Shown in pieces: positions 17,373-26,473 of a DNA stretch of 64,000 nt. Made by a program: the position numbers and the translations under genes. Positions within the stretch are counted from its first letter, which is position 1; every line of letters starts with the position of its first letter. The notes beneath the pieces were generated by a model. That model ran no database searches and was not told where the DNA came from. It was given only the letters and a program-made list of their open reading frames with translations. Location: assembly GCF_003569005.1 (NCBI RefSeq), contig NZ_BCUR01000001.1:1-64000 (forward strand), read 5' to 3'. Origin of the DNA: Vibrio superstes (GTDB lineage: Bacteria; Pseudomonadota; Gammaproteobacteria; Enterobacterales; Vibrionaceae).

Positions 17373-18532
17373 TAATGCTCTCCCGATTTGATTTCAGATC
17401 CACTCACTAAAGTCTGATGATGAGAGCATTTTGTCTCTATTGCCCGCGCAATATCGCGGTAGGTGTTACTTGCTAGGTATTGTGTTGCGACCTTTTGTCC
17501 CTGTTTCGCAATGCTTTGGTATTGGTCCAGGTTTTTAGCAATGTGCGACATAGTTTGGCTTAGGCTTTGGGCGTCATTTGTGGTGTATTTGATGCAGTTT
17601 ACGTTATGCTGTAACTTCTGATCCCAGAATGCATTATCTCTCGGAATGACCACGATAAGTCCCGCCGCTAGGGCTTCTAGGGTAGATAAACCAAAGGGTT
17701 CATTGGTACTGGTGGAAATATAAACGTCCGATTTTTTTCTGATTTCATCAAGGTTCTTAGGTTCTTTAAACCAACAAGAGTTAGGAATGCTGGTATCAAC
17801 AAAGGACTGCTCCGCATTTGAGTTGTGAGGCTTGATATAACAGATATTGATTGTGATCTGTGATCTGGATTTTGCCAGTTCAATGGCGTGTTTAAGGATG
17901 TCCAACCCCTTCCATTTTAGAAGCGACGCTGCCCAGTAGAAGGTTGTAGTGCCATCGCTGACAAACGAATGAGTTGAAGGGTAATCATTTTCATCCAAAC
18001 CATTGGTGAACGTATAGAAGCTAGTAGGAAGCGTGTCGCTATCCATACATAAAAGCAAACTTGGCTCAGCTGATTGCAAATAGAAAGTCGGATGCCCTTG
18101 GTTGAGACACCACTTTGCGGCGCTGCTTTTTCCCACAGGTCCGTGAATAAGCTGTAGTAGGGGAATTTGCATTAGCTTAGAGACAGCGTAACCCGCAAAA
18201 TCCACGCCTGGGCCCGATGCCATAAGTAGCGTGTTTGGTCTTTTGATATGGGTAAGCACAAGCCATGCAGTAAACATGGTTAGATAAAAAGCTAGGTAAG
18301 CCTGCTTTGCCCAGTACCCTAAGCCTTGAGTTTGAATAGCAAGGCATTGAGGCAGAACTAAGGTAGTGACGCTGAGCTTATTGCTTTGGTCTTGATTCCA
18401 ACTCATAGGTGAGGCGCTAAGCACGTGAAACACTGTCCCGTCATTAACTTGCTTAATGGCGAGCTGAGTAGCGATTTTCGACCCTCCATGATATGGAATA
18501 GGGTCAAATATGATGCAATGATTAGGCTTCAT
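17372..18532 (-). CDS. sypJ: Glycosyltransferase family 4 protein SypJ
   Basis: This 386-residue GT-B glycosyltransferase probably adds a sugar to the growing syp repeat unit. The N-terminus contains the glycine-rich acceptor loop YHGGSKIA. The C-terminal domain has EPFGLSTLEALAAGLIVV, the EX7E-type motif of GT4 enzymes. AAGGAG lies five bases before the ATG, and the gene overlaps sypI by 11 bases. The sugar specificity is unknown. Confidence 0.86.
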   Translation of the reverse strand: MKPNHCIIFDPIPYHGGSKIATQLAIKQVNDGTVFHVLSASPMSWNQDQSNKLSVTTLVLPQCLAIQTQGLGYWAKQAYLAFYLTMFTAWLVLTHIKRPNTLLMASGPGVDFAGYAVSKLMQIPLLQLIHGPVGKSSAAKWCLNQGHPTFYLQSAEPSLLLCMDSDTLPTSFYTFTNGLDENDYPSTHSFVSDGTTTFYWAASLLKWKGLDILKHAIELAKSRSQITINICYIKPHNSNAEQSFVDTSIPNSCWFKEPKNLDEIRKKSDVYISTSTNEPFGLSTLEALAAGLIVVIPRDNAFWDQKLQHNVNCIKYTTNDAQSLSQTMSHIAKNLDQYQSIAKQGQKVATQYLASNTYRDIARAIETKCSHHQTLVSGSEIKSGEH

Positions 18533-19754
18533 GTGCGCTCCTTACTGATTTACATTCGGCTAAGCATCGCGTTCTAAAGAAAGTAGTCAATGGGCGCAGT
18601 AGGGAGCTAAACCATGCCCACCAAGATTGTTTTACACCTTCTTCTAGTAGTTGGTTATAAATAGACTCCATCTGAGTGGTGTTTCCTTCCAGTGAAAAGC
18701 GGTCTTTAGCGACTTGTTTTCCTCTGTTTGTCAAAACTTCGCGAGTCTCTGGGCTTTGTATAAGCTGTTTTACTGCACCAACTATCGAATCTATTTCGTT
18801 GTCACCGTTTTCATATAACAGTCCGGTGGAGTTGTGTTCAATGACCTCACTTATGCCACCAACGTTTGGGGCAACAACAGCAAGTCCCGCTAGAGATGCC
18901 TCTACTAACACCAAGCCAAAGGCTTCGCTTCTAGCGCCGCTGACAAATAGGTCGCAACCACCTGCAAGCCAAGCACTGACGTTAGATTGCTCTCCAACGA
19001 GGTGAACTCTAGTGTTTAGATTCAGTGTATGGATCTGATTAATTAGATTCAGACGCTCGCTCCCTTCTCCAATAATGATGAGGTGATGCTGATCCTGGCT
19101 ACTGTTTAAGCGAGCAAGGGCCTGAATGAGTTTATCGAAGCCTTTGCGTGTAATAAGAGAGCCGACACTGACAAGTACTCTTGCACTTGACGGAATATTT
19201 AGGCGGTCTCTTACATCTAGCGGTTGGCTTAGATCGATATTTGGGATGCCGTTATGAACAACGGTAAGGTGTTGTTTTGGGTAGCCTTCATCAAGCATTG
19301 GCTTAGCAACAGCATGGCTAACTGCCACTAAACGCTGGGCTGAATGAAGAGTAAGTGTGAAGCGGTCATGCAGGTTATAAGGACTGTGGAGTTGGCAGAG
19401 CATTGGAATGCGCTTTGCTTTTGCTGCCAAGGTCATCCACTGACAAGGTGCGCCGCTATTAACATGGATAAGGTTAATGTTGTGCTCGGAAATGATGGCT
19501 AACGCCGTTTTATACAGTGCTAGTGACGCTTTCACATTGAAGGCTGATTGCTGAAGGCTAATCAACTCAAAGCTTGCAGAATGTACAGTAACGCCCTTCG
19601 CTGTTAGTTCACGAACCAGTACTTTATTGTTAGTCCAAACCACAGGTTTGAAGTTAGTCGACAGTGAATCTAGAAGGTTCAAAAGACACGCTTCACTGCC
19701 TCTGATCCAATCATCTCCATAGTGAACAATAAGTAGGTTGGTGGTTGGGTGCAT
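18522..19754 (-). CDS. sypI: Glycosyltransferase family 4 protein SypI
   Basis: This 410-residue GT4 enzyme has an N-terminal WIRGSEACLLNLL loop and a donor-binding domain with RSEAFGLVLVEASLAGLAVV (EX7E) near residues 275-295. Its C-terminal 40 residues are extra to the core fold. It is the first gene of the sypI-L segment. The ribosome binding site is GGAGAAAGGA next to the ATG. A near-perfect sigma-54 promoter lies 45-60 bp upstream, with a SypG-type element beyond it, so SypG most likely activates it. Confidence 0.88.
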   Translation of the reverse strand: MHPTTNLLIVHYGDDWIRGSEACLLNLLDSLSTNFKPVVWTNNKVLVRELTAKGVTVHSASFELISLQQSAFNVKASLALYKTALAIISEHNINLIHVNSGAPCQWMTLAAKAKRIPMLCQLHSPYNLHDRFTLTLHSAQRLVAVSHAVAKPMLDEGYPKQHLTVVHNGIPNIDLSQPLDVRDRLNIPSSARVLVSVGSLITRKGFDKLIQALARLNSSQDQHHLIIIGEGSERLNLINQIHTLNLNTRVHLVGEQSNVSAWLAGGCDLFVSGARSEAFGLVLVEASLAGLAVVAPNVGGISEVIEHNSTGLLYENGDNEIDSIVGAVKQLIQSPETREVLTNRGKQVAKDRFSLEGNTTQMESIYNQLLEEGVKQSWWAWFSSLLRPLTTFFRTRCLAECKSVRSAHEA

Positions 19755-19798
19755 TCCTTTCTCCCTAACAGCATTAAAATGGTAACTGTTAGAGGTAC

Positions 19799-19815
19799 TG
19801 CAATTAGGATGCCAA
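19799..19815 (-). promoter_or_regulatory. Sigma-54 promoter of sypI
   Basis: The minus strand reads TTGGCATCCTAATTGCA. The -24 GG (19812-19813) and -12 GC (19800-19801) are separated by exactly 10 bases, and the TTGCA half is consensus. Transcription would start near 19787, giving a leader of about 33 bases before sypI. Confidence 0.82.
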
Positions 19816-19861
19816 TTTTAAGTAATTGTTTTTATTTGGATTTCATTAGCCAAGATGATCA

Positions 19862-19876
19862 TTCCCAAATTGAGAA
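19862..19876 (-). promoter_or_regulatory. SypG-type enhancer element before sypI
   Basis: The minus strand reads TTCTCAATTTGGGAA, matching TTCTCA-N3-TG. It is centred about 58 bp upstream of the -24 element of the sypI promoter, the range expected for a sigma-54 activator site. Confidence 0.65.
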
Positions 19877-20024
19877 TCAGAATGAATAGTTTTGAAATCG
19901 TTGCAAGTGGTGGTATTTAGCCTCTTTAAAACCATTTCAGTTTTTGTGTTGTGTTGTGTTGTTTCGTTCGTTTGATTTCTTGTGAGTGGATTTTGATAGT
20001 TCAAAAACTTTAATCATTGTTGCT

Positions 20025-20042
20025 AGGGTCTGTTGAGCTTTT
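20025..20042 (+). repeat. Single arm of the 499-550 inverted repeat
   Basis: agggtctgttgagctttt matches the left arm at 499-516 at 17 of 18 bases. No opposite arm follows. It lies just upstream of the small inserted gene between sypH and sypI. Confidence 0.55.
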
Positions 20043-20129
20043 GAGCGACATGTGTATGGGAGGCGTTGCACTAGTAAAAGTGATAACATGCAAAGTGAAA
20101 GTATCAAATTCTGCAACAAGGGAAATTAA

Positions 20130-20513
20130 GTTAGGTAGTTATATGAACGACAAAGTGTTTGAAATTTGGCAAAAAAAGCGAGAGCAGGGCTTCTTAAGTT
20201 GGCTGTTCAAAAGCACTCTTGGGGCTGTAGCTTTCTATCTGGTTTTTAGTATTGTCTTCCAATATTCTTCCATTAGTGAGCAAGGTGTTCCTGCATTTAT
20301 CCAGAGTCAAGCTTCTAACTATGCGTTATTTACAATACTAATGCTTATAGGCAATGGTGTTCTTTGGCTTTATCGTGAAGCTAGCTATAAAAAAGAAGCT
20401 CGTCGTAGAAATATCCTTTAAAAATAAGTTAAGTAGACTGACAACGCTGGGCATTTTCATGTTGGTTTTACTTCAGTGAACGGGGTGTAATGATAGCGTT
20501 GTTAGCATTTAAG
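20130..20513 (+). mobile_element. Possible degenerate integron cassette inside syp
   Basis: The segment starts with GTTAGGT, which fits the integron core GTTRRRY. It carries one small plus-strand gene, and ends with 20437-20513, which resembles a Vibrio VCR-type attC site. GACTG.CAACGC..GGCATTTTCA stands at the left and GCGTTGTTAGC near the right, with complementary acaacgct / agcgttgt arms. The outer right-hand core is not conserved, so excision is unlikely now. The comparison with VCR sequences is from memory. Confidence 0.4.
20143..20421 (+). CDS. Small membrane protein between sypH and sypI
   Basis: This 92-residue protein lies on the strand opposite to syp. It starts with a soluble basic stretch (DKVFEIWQKKREQGF), followed by two hydrophobic helices at about residues 23-43 and 58-76, and a basic tail. 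I chose the ATG at 20143 (TAGG upstream); the open frame continues upstream to 20017 without a signal. I do not recognise the family. A stand-alone small gene followed by an attC-like site is what a captured integron cassette looks like. Confidence 0.6.
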   Translation: MNDKVFEIWQKKREQGFLSWLFKSTLGAVAFYLVFSIVFQYSSISEQGVPAFIQSQASNYALFTILMLIGNGVLWLYREASYKKEARRRNIL

Positions 20514-20588
20514 CAATGGTATGTCATGGCTTGTTGAATCTAGGTTATGTTCCTTAATCATTAGTCCGTACTCTGGTCATTCTCAAAC

Positions 20589-21698
20589 TTAATCGTCGAC
20601 CGACCGCAAAGCAAACGAAGAAAGAACTAGATGTTTAGAGTAAAGAGGAAGGATCTGAGGTACAACGGCTTCGGTGGAAAACTGTGACTCTATGGTCTCC
20701 TTGGCGTTTTCTGCCAATGTTTCTTTCTCGCTTTCGGTGCTGTTAAGCCATTCGTCTAGAAAAAGCGCCAGCTCTTCTGTGTTATCGGATAGCCATCCAT
20801 TGTGGCCATGGTCTATTAATCTATCTAACGCGCCGATATTGAGCGTCAGCACAGGAATCCCCCTTGCCATCGCTTCTAACGCGGTCATAGGCAGTCCTTC
20901 ATAGCGAGAAGATATCACCAATAAACCAATGTTTGCCCAACATTGGCTCATGTTAGCTTGAAAGCCTAAAAACTCTACGTTAGTTACTTTGCGATCCTGC
21001 AGCTCTTCTTTCAAAGGGCCGTCCCCATACAAATAGAAAGACTCATCAGGATGCTGCTCGGCGAGATCTAAGAAGCGGTCGGGTCCTTTCTCAACGCTTA
21101 AACGTCCCACAAAGGCAATCTGTTTACCCTCACTTTGTATAGAGCCCTCTGTCGAAACAAAATTGTTTAGAAATACACTTTTGACGGGGAGGCGGGCTTG
21201 TATTTCAGGGCTCACACAAAGGCTTTGATCGGATAGCAAAGCGCTGTAGCGATCTAGCCAGTCGTATAGGCGAATCTTTCCTTTGGGTACTTCACCTGCG
21301 TGGTAGGTGCTGATCTGCTTGGTTTGTTCTGTCGTGGTTTTTACTGCGAGTTTGCTGACAATACTGGCTTTATAGCCATGAGCGTGCACCGCAATGGGCT
21401 TAAATTGAGCAATGGCTTTTCGTAATTGAAGGGTTTGCTTAACTAACGAATGATGGTTTTCATCATCGAGCAACGTGTGCAGATAGCGGTAGGGTATATT
21501 GTGTTTCTCAAGCTTGGCGATGATAGTCGATGGGTCTTTAAAGCGAGTAAGTAGAACGACTCGTACGGGCACTTTGTAAAACGCGATACCTCGCGCCAGC
21601 TCCAATACATGGGTTTCAATGCCCCCAAAGGTAAGGCTGTCTAATAACAGCCATACCTCTTGTGGATTGATGGGATCACTCGCTGACTTGCAAGTCAT
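20589..21698 (-). CDS. sypH: Glycosyltransferase family 4 protein SypH
   Basis: This 369-residue GT4 glycosyltransferase has DSLTFGGIETHVLELARG near the N-terminus (acceptor loop) and SRYEGLPMTALEAMARGIPVL in the donor domain. I take the ATG at 21698, which overlaps the end of sypG by 23 bases and has GGAAG upstream; a longer frame to 21752 is open. It is the last gene of the sypA-to-H segment. An unrelated small gene on the other strand separates it from sypI. Confidence 0.85.
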   Translation of the reverse strand: MTCKSASDPINPQEVWLLLDSLTFGGIETHVLELARGIAFYKVPVRVVLLTRFKDPSTIIAKLEKHNIPYRYLHTLLDDENHHSLVKQTLQLRKAIAQFKPIAVHAHGYKASIVSKLAVKTTTEQTKQISTYHAGEVPKGKIRLYDWLDRYSALLSDQSLCVSPEIQARLPVKSVFLNNFVSTEGSIQSEGKQIAFVGRLSVEKGPDRFLDLAEQHPDESFYLYGDGPLKEELQDRKVTNVEFLGFQANMSQCWANIGLLVISSRYEGLPMTALEAMARGIPVLTLNIGALDRLIDHGHNGWLSDNTEELALFLDEWLNSTESEKETLAENAKETIESQFSTEAVVPQILPLYSKHLVLSSFALRSVDD

Positions 21699-23175
21699 CT
21701 TCGGCTTCCCACTGTTGTTTCTTTCTATAAACAGTCGATGGGCTGACCTCAAGCATGACAGCGGCGTTTAATACATTGCCGTCACACACCTTAATGGCGT
21801 TTTGGATTGTTTCTTTTTCCACTTGCCACATGGGTTTGACTGAAAATGTAGCCGATGACTCGTTGCTCACTGTTGTTGGGGCTGGTTGCGGTTCAGTAGG
21901 AGAGGCTATCTCTGTAACTACCGGTTGTACATTTGCTGGTGGTGGCGCTTGCTCAGCAACAGGTGTAGGCGTTGGAGTTGCTACCACTACCGGCTTAGCT
22001 GGGTTGACAGCGTTAAGCGGCGGTGGGAGTTGGTTTGCTTCAACCTTTGTGCCATCGTTGAGTACAACCACGTTTCGCATAATATTTTGCAGCTGCCTAA
22101 CATTGCCAGGCCAAGGGTAAGCCTTGAGGATAGACTCCACCTCTGTGGACAAGCCTGTAAAGCCCTTGCCGTCTTGCTTTGAATACAGTTTTACAAAGTG
22201 CTTAGCGAGAGTGACGATATCTTTGTCTCGCTCGCGCAAAGCGGGCAGTTCAATAGGGATAACATGCACTCGATAATAGAGATCTTCACGGAAGCGTCCC
22301 GCCTCTATTTCTTTCAAAGGATCTTTATTGGTTGCGCAGATGATTCTCACGTCCGCTTTTAACTCTTTGCTGCCACCTAATGGTGTGACACTGCCGGTTT
22401 GTAAAAAGCGCAGTAGTTTTTTTTGCATCTCCAGTTCCATCTCACACAGTTCGTCGAGGAACAAGGTGCCGCCGTGGGCCTGCATAGCGGCACCTTTGCG
22501 GTCTGTCGTAGCGCCAGTAAATGCGCCTTTAACGTGACCGAAGATCTCACTTTCCATCAGATCTCTTGGAATAGCGCCACAGTTAAGGGCGACAAAGGGT
22601 TTGCCTGCGCGTTTACTCTGCTTGTGTAAGGCTTCAGCACATACTTCTTTACCGGTTCCACTCTCACCGTTGATAAATACGCTAGCGGTAGTAGGGGCGG
22701 CAGATTCAATGATCTTATAGACCGCCTGCATAGGTAAGCTAGACCCAATGAAACCGTGGAAATTCGGACGATCAAATTTAGTCTCTAGCTTGCTGACCAA
22801 ATTTTCCAGTTTGGTTCGCTTAAGGTGCAAGGCTACCGATGTTTTTAACCTGTCTGCGGTAATCGGTTTTTCGAGGAAATCATCCGCGCCTTTTTGAATC
22901 AGGTTCACGGCAGTATTTACCGAACCGTGGGCAGTGGCGATGATCACAGAGGTAGGGATTTCATTTTCCTTGATCCAATCAAGGATTTCCTCTCCGGTAG
23001 TGTCGGGGAGTTTGAGATCAAGAATGACCAATTGGGGAGCGTGGTGCTCTATAAATAGTTTGGCATCCTTGCCTGTCTCTACATGAAAGAGATCATAGGG
23101 TTCGTCTTTTATATACTGCTTATAGAGTATGGCTAGTGAGTTGGAGTCCTCAACTAGTAGAACTTTGGGTTCCAT
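21676..23175 (-). CDS. sypG: Sigma-54-dependent response regulator SypG
   Basis: This 499-residue NtrC-type activator probably drives the syp promoters. The receiver domain (residues 3-120) has the phosphoacceptor D53, the same number as in V. fischeri SypG. The AAA+ domain has Walker A at 170-177 (GESGTGKE), the sigma-54 contact loop GAFTGA at 217-222, and Walker B near 235-242. A long proline/alanine/threonine-rich linker at about 395-445 leads to a Fis-type helix-turn-helix (about 455-490). AAGGA precedes the ATG. It follows the Hpt gene by 32 bp and overlaps sypH. Confidence 0.93.
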   Translation of the reverse strand: MEPKVLLVEDSNSLAILYKQYIKDEPYDLFHVETGKDAKLFIEHHAPQLVILDLKLPDTTGEEILDWIKENEIPTSVIIATAHGSVNTAVNLIQKGADDFLEKPITADRLKTSVALHLKRTKLENLVSKLETKFDRPNFHGFIGSSLPMQAVYKIIESAAPTTASVFINGESGTGKEVCAEALHKQSKRAGKPFVALNCGAIPRDLMESEIFGHVKGAFTGATTDRKGAAMQAHGGTLFLDELCEMELEMQKKLLRFLQTGSVTPLGGSKELKADVRIICATNKDPLKEIEAGRFREDLYYRVHVIPIELPALRERDKDIVTLAKHFVKLYSKQDGKGFTGLSTEVESILKAYPWPGNVRQLQNIMRNVVVLNDGTKVEANQLPPPLNAVNPAKPVVVATPTPTPVAEQAPPPANVQPVVTEIASPTEPQPAPTTVSNESSATFSVKPMWQVEKETIQNAIKVCDGNVLNAAVMLEVSPSTVYRKKQQWEAEDDLQVSE

Positions 23176-23207
23176 GAAACGTCCTTTTAAACCAACGACT
23201 TACTAAT

Positions 23208-23648
23208 TTATAGGCTTTCTTTTAAGCTTTGCAATGCTTGTTGTGATTGAATAGCTAAATCTTTGAGTAAGGCACCGTTTTTTAATGCCTCAGCATGATC
23301 TTGTTGCAAACAAGAATGTTCCACAGATTTAGCCATCTTTCCTAGTGCTGTAACGCCAATGGCAAGTGAAGTCCCTGCTAGGGTATGAGTTTCAAATTCT
23401 AACGTTTGGTAGTTTTCTTCACTTATTGCTTTGTTGATGATCTCTAAGCGTCCTTTCGATTCTTCCAAATAGCTGTCGATGAGTAATGGAAGAATGTCGA
23501 TACTGGTGTCGCTAATGATCTGTTCAATAACTGCGTTGTCTATGAGTTGTTCTGATGGCACGACAATGACTTCCTTTTCTTGCTGTATCTGCTCTTTACT
23601 TTGCAAAGGACTCACGCTGTAAAGAGAATGTAAAAAGCGTCTTAACAT
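23208..23648 (-). CDS. Free-standing histidine phosphotransfer (Hpt) protein
   Basis: This 146-residue protein consists of a variable N-terminal 40 residues and a four-helix Hpt domain. The phosphoacceptor is H88 in the motif THTLAGTS. In V. fischeri this position of the cluster holds sypE and sypF, and the Hpt function there is the last domain of the SypF kinase. Here it is a separate small protein between sypD and sypG, so it probably passes phosphate from a hybrid kinase to SypG D53. AAGGA lies upstream of the ATG. Confidence 0.88.
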   Translation of the reverse strand: MLRRFLHSLYSVSPLQSKEQIQQEKEVIVVPSEQLIDNAVIEQIISDTSIDILPLLIDSYLEESKGRLEIINKAISEENYQTLEFETHTLAGTSLAIGVTALGKMAKSVEHSCLQQDHAEALKNGALLKDLAIQSQQALQSLKESL

Positions 23649-23705
23649 TGAGTATTCCTTTTATCGCCCATTATTTCTAGTTTTTGTTTCACACTATCTG
23701 CGTGA

Positions 23706-24389
23706 TTACACTGTGTGATTCAGTATTGGGGTGCTTTTAATGGCGTTTTGAAGTGTTCGTTTAATGAATCGCGGTATGAATTTACGCCGATTAAGGATGC
23801 TCAATAGCTGTTGGGATAGCGTCTGTTGGGAGTATTGATTGATAATGATGCCGCAGACGTTGGCATTGGCGTCACTCAGGTAGCTAAGGGCGTTTGAGAG
23901 TTCTTCTTTGCTAGTAGCCCCGCCAGTAATCGTCAAAATCGTGGCCTCGCAGGCATTAGCGATGACAGCACTAGGTAGCTCGGTTTGATGACTGTTAAGG
24001 GAGCCTGCATCGATTATGATTCGGTCGTACTCGGATAACCAATACTCCATCTTTTGATTTAGGGCCCTCGGATCACGAAAGGCGATTTGTTCCGACTGAG
24101 TCGTTGGAACCGAGCACCCCGTAAAGAGCTGCATAGTAGCTTTGTTAGAAACCCATTCTCCTTGGGTTTCACAAGACAATAACGCAGGTTCGAAAGCAGG
24201 GTTATCCAGATTAAGGTCCACCAGTAATGTTCTGTAACCGGCAAGCATGTAGTGCTCAGCTAGCGTTGAAGCAAATCGAGTGACACCACAACCAGGTTTG
24301 TCTCCAGTGATACAGATGCTGCTCGTTTTAGCCAACTCAAGCTTAAGGAACGTCTGCTCTAACTCTGGGTGTACACGATTAATGCTCAT
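23706..24389 (-). CDS. sypD: CpsD/BY-kinase-like ATPase SypD, altered Walker A
   Basis: This 227-residue protein has the fold of capsular-polysaccharide tyrosine autokinases and is probably a partner of polymer export. The Walker A region reads GDKPGCGVTRF, where the family has GxxPGxGKST: the catalytic lysine is valine. Walker A' (LLVDLNLDNP) and Walker B (RIIIDAG) are recognisable. The usual C-terminal tyrosine cluster is missing; the tail is basic. It may be a pseudokinase acting as a scaffold. The ATG overlaps the sypC stop as TAATG. Confidence 0.8.
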   Translation of the reverse strand: MSINRVHPELEQTFLKLELAKTSSICITGDKPGCGVTRFASTLAEHYMLAGYRTLLVDLNLDNPAFEPALLSCETQGEWVSNKATMQLFTGCSVPTTQSEQIAFRDPRALNQKMEYWLSEYDRIIIDAGSLNSHQTELPSAVIANACEATILTITGGATSKEELSNALSYLSDANANVCGIIINQYSQQTLSQQLLSILNRRKFIPRFIKRTLQNAIKSTPILNHTV

Positions 24390-26473
24390 TACAACGCTCC
24401 TATCAATACTATGGTAGTGGCAATCTTCAGCACATCATCAAGCCCATTTCGCGCTTTCTCCATTAAGCTCTCTCTTTGATGAGGGATGTAAACAGTGTCA
24501 CCCGCGCGAATTACAGGAAGCTTTCTGAAGTTGGCCGTTTTGCTGAAATCAACAAGGTCGAAGACTCTAGCTTGGCTCTGGCAGCAAGACATGTTTACTA
24601 CACTGATTTTCTCAAGATACGCTTGCTCACTTGGACCGCCAGCTTCTGCAAGTAAATCTAGGATGGTCATGTTGTCGTCAAATACGTAGCGACCTGGGTT
24701 GTTTACCGCACCTAACACGCGAACAGTTGATTCTTTAGAGCGGTCTAGCCAGTTTTTGTCTTTCTCTGGGATATAGATGGTATCGCCAGTTCTTACTACA
24801 GGGAGCAAAGATTCATCGCCTGTTTCAAAGTAAAGAGATAGGTTGAGTTTGCTTACGCGAGAGTAGCTTTTGTCGCGATGAGTGATGCGAATGTTGTGAA
24901 TGTCTGCATCTCCATTTGGGCCATCTGCGGCTGATAGAATGTCTAGGAAATGCATCTCTTTGGTAAAACGGTAGCGACCCGGTGCATTCACTTGACCAAA
25001 CACGTAGATAGAGGCCTCAGATTTTTGACGAACCCACTGTGATTTGTTGTCTGATGGGTCTTGCGGTAAGTCATGAACTCGAACAATGGAACCCGCTGAG
25101 ATATTTGGAAGCTGCGATCTTTTAGCACCATTGCGGATATAGGCATCTAAATCAAAGACTTGTACCTTGCGCTCACTGTCTACCACTTCAATGGTAGTGG
25201 TATCAGCGCGCAGCGTAGGGCCGCCTACATGAGCAAGCAGGTCCATCAAGTCCATTTCATCAGACCATTCGATGCGTCCAGGGCGAACTACCTCACCAAT
25301 GATGTTTACCGCGCGATCTGGCGATACTTTCAGCCAAGACTTTTCATTCATGTCCGTTTTCTCTGGAACAAAGATAGCGTCGCCGTTTTCAATTGCAGGT
25401 GGGCGGACGCCGCCAATGCCTTCAGTAAATGCGGTTAGGTCAAATCTGATCACTCGACCATTGGCCTTGATTAGACGAATCTGACGAGACTCAGCAAAGC
25501 GAGTTGGTCCACCAGCATTGGCAAGGATATCCATAAAGGTAGCACCGGGCTTACCTTCAAATGCGCCTGGTGCTGCGACTTCGCCCATCACATAAACCAT
25601 GTTGGCACCTGACTTGATCTCTTCTTCCATCTTAGGAACAAACACTATTGAACCAGGGTTTAGCTGAGGCAGCATAGAGTCGTCACCGCTGTCTAGGTAG
25701 TGTTTTAGGTTGAACGTAGTAGGGTTGTTGCCTGAGATTACGCGAATTTGTTCTACACTGGCGTAGCGAGTGACACCACCAGAGCGCATGATGATGTCGA
25801 CAAGGTCTGTATCTGCCTTAAAGCTGAAAGAACCCGGTGCATTCACCTCACCAAAAACCTTAATCGCTTTACGTGAGCCTCCGCTGTCGCCAGCATTAGC
25901 GAGCTTAGCGGCGTCAAACTCCTGCTCAATGTTGCCTACCATAGGAGAGGCTGGCACAAAGATAGTGTCTAGAGATTTAAGCTTTGGCAAAGTGGAATCA
26001 TCACCAGAATCTAGGAATTTTTTGTAGTTGAATTCTTTAGTTTCGCTACCACGCTTGATGTGAAGCTTGTTAAGTTGAGCGCCAGGACGGATGCCGCCTG
26101 CCGCGTACAGCGCCATTTGAACTGTTGATGACTCAGGAAGGGTGTATTCGCCTGGTGAGCGAACATAGCCTTGAATGGAAAGTAGGATTTGACGTTCTGC
26201 TACATAAATACTGGCGTTGGAAAGGTCGCGAAATACCTTGCTTAGGGCATCTTTGACCACTTTTTGCAGTTGGTCTTCCTTATAACCCGCGACATAGGTA
26301 GGTCCCACTTCTGGAAGTGAGATACGCCCCGATTTGTCCACTTGAAAGCCTTTATTGAGAGAGGCTTCGCCTGGCAGGTTGACCTGAACAAGGTCACCAA
26401 TCTGAACGGGTTTCGCAAATACAGAGAAGCTTATGCTAACCAATAGGATAAGTAGAGCCTTAAAGATGTTCAT
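24389..26473 (-). CDS. sypC: Polysaccharide export protein SypC with multiple SLBB domains
   Basis: This 694-residue periplasmic/outer-membrane export protein of the Wza/OPX class has a signal peptide (about residues 1-20, ending FAK) and a Poly_export domain (about 21-100). About six SLBB-type repeats follow, each with an APGxF/NPGRY strand and a later (A)GGP(T) turn. The C-terminus is hydrophobic (KIATTIVLIGAL) and may be membrane-associated. No lipobox cysteine is present. AAGGAGG precedes the ATG at 26473, which overlaps sypB by 14 bases. It would form the exit channel for the polymer. Confidence 0.88.
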   Translation of the reverse strand: MNIFKALLILLVSISFSVFAKPVQIGDLVQVNLPGEASLNKGFQVDKSGRISLPEVGPTYVAGYKEDQLQKVVKDALSKVFRDLSNASIYVAERQILLSIQGYVRSPGEYTLPESSTVQMALYAAGGIRPGAQLNKLHIKRGSETKEFNYKKFLDSGDDSTLPKLKSLDTIFVPASPMVGNIEQEFDAAKLANAGDSGGSRKAIKVFGEVNAPGSFSFKADTDLVDIIMRSGGVTRYASVEQIRVISGNNPTTFNLKHYLDSGDDSMLPQLNPGSIVFVPKMEEEIKSGANMVYVMGEVAAPGAFEGKPGATFMDILANAGGPTRFAESRQIRLIKANGRVIRFDLTAFTEGIGGVRPPAIENGDAIFVPEKTDMNEKSWLKVSPDRAVNIIGEVVRPGRIEWSDEMDLMDLLAHVGGPTLRADTTTIEVVDSERKVQVFDLDAYIRNGAKRSQLPNISAGSIVRVHDLPQDPSDNKSQWVRQKSEASIYVFGQVNAPGRYRFTKEMHFLDILSAADGPNGDADIHNIRITHRDKSYSRVSKLNLSLYFETGDESLLPVVRTGDTIYIPEKDKNWLDRSKESTVRVLGAVNNPGRYVFDDNMTILDLLAEAGGPSEQAYLEKISVVNMSCCQSQARVFDLVDFSKTANFRKLPVIRAGDTVYIPHQRESLMEKARNGLDDVLKIATTIVLIGAL

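Noticed and set aside
20017..20142. Upstream extension of the small membrane protein gene to 20017
   Set aside because: The extra 42 codons have no start signal and overlap the repeat arm at 20025; the ATG at 20143 is better.
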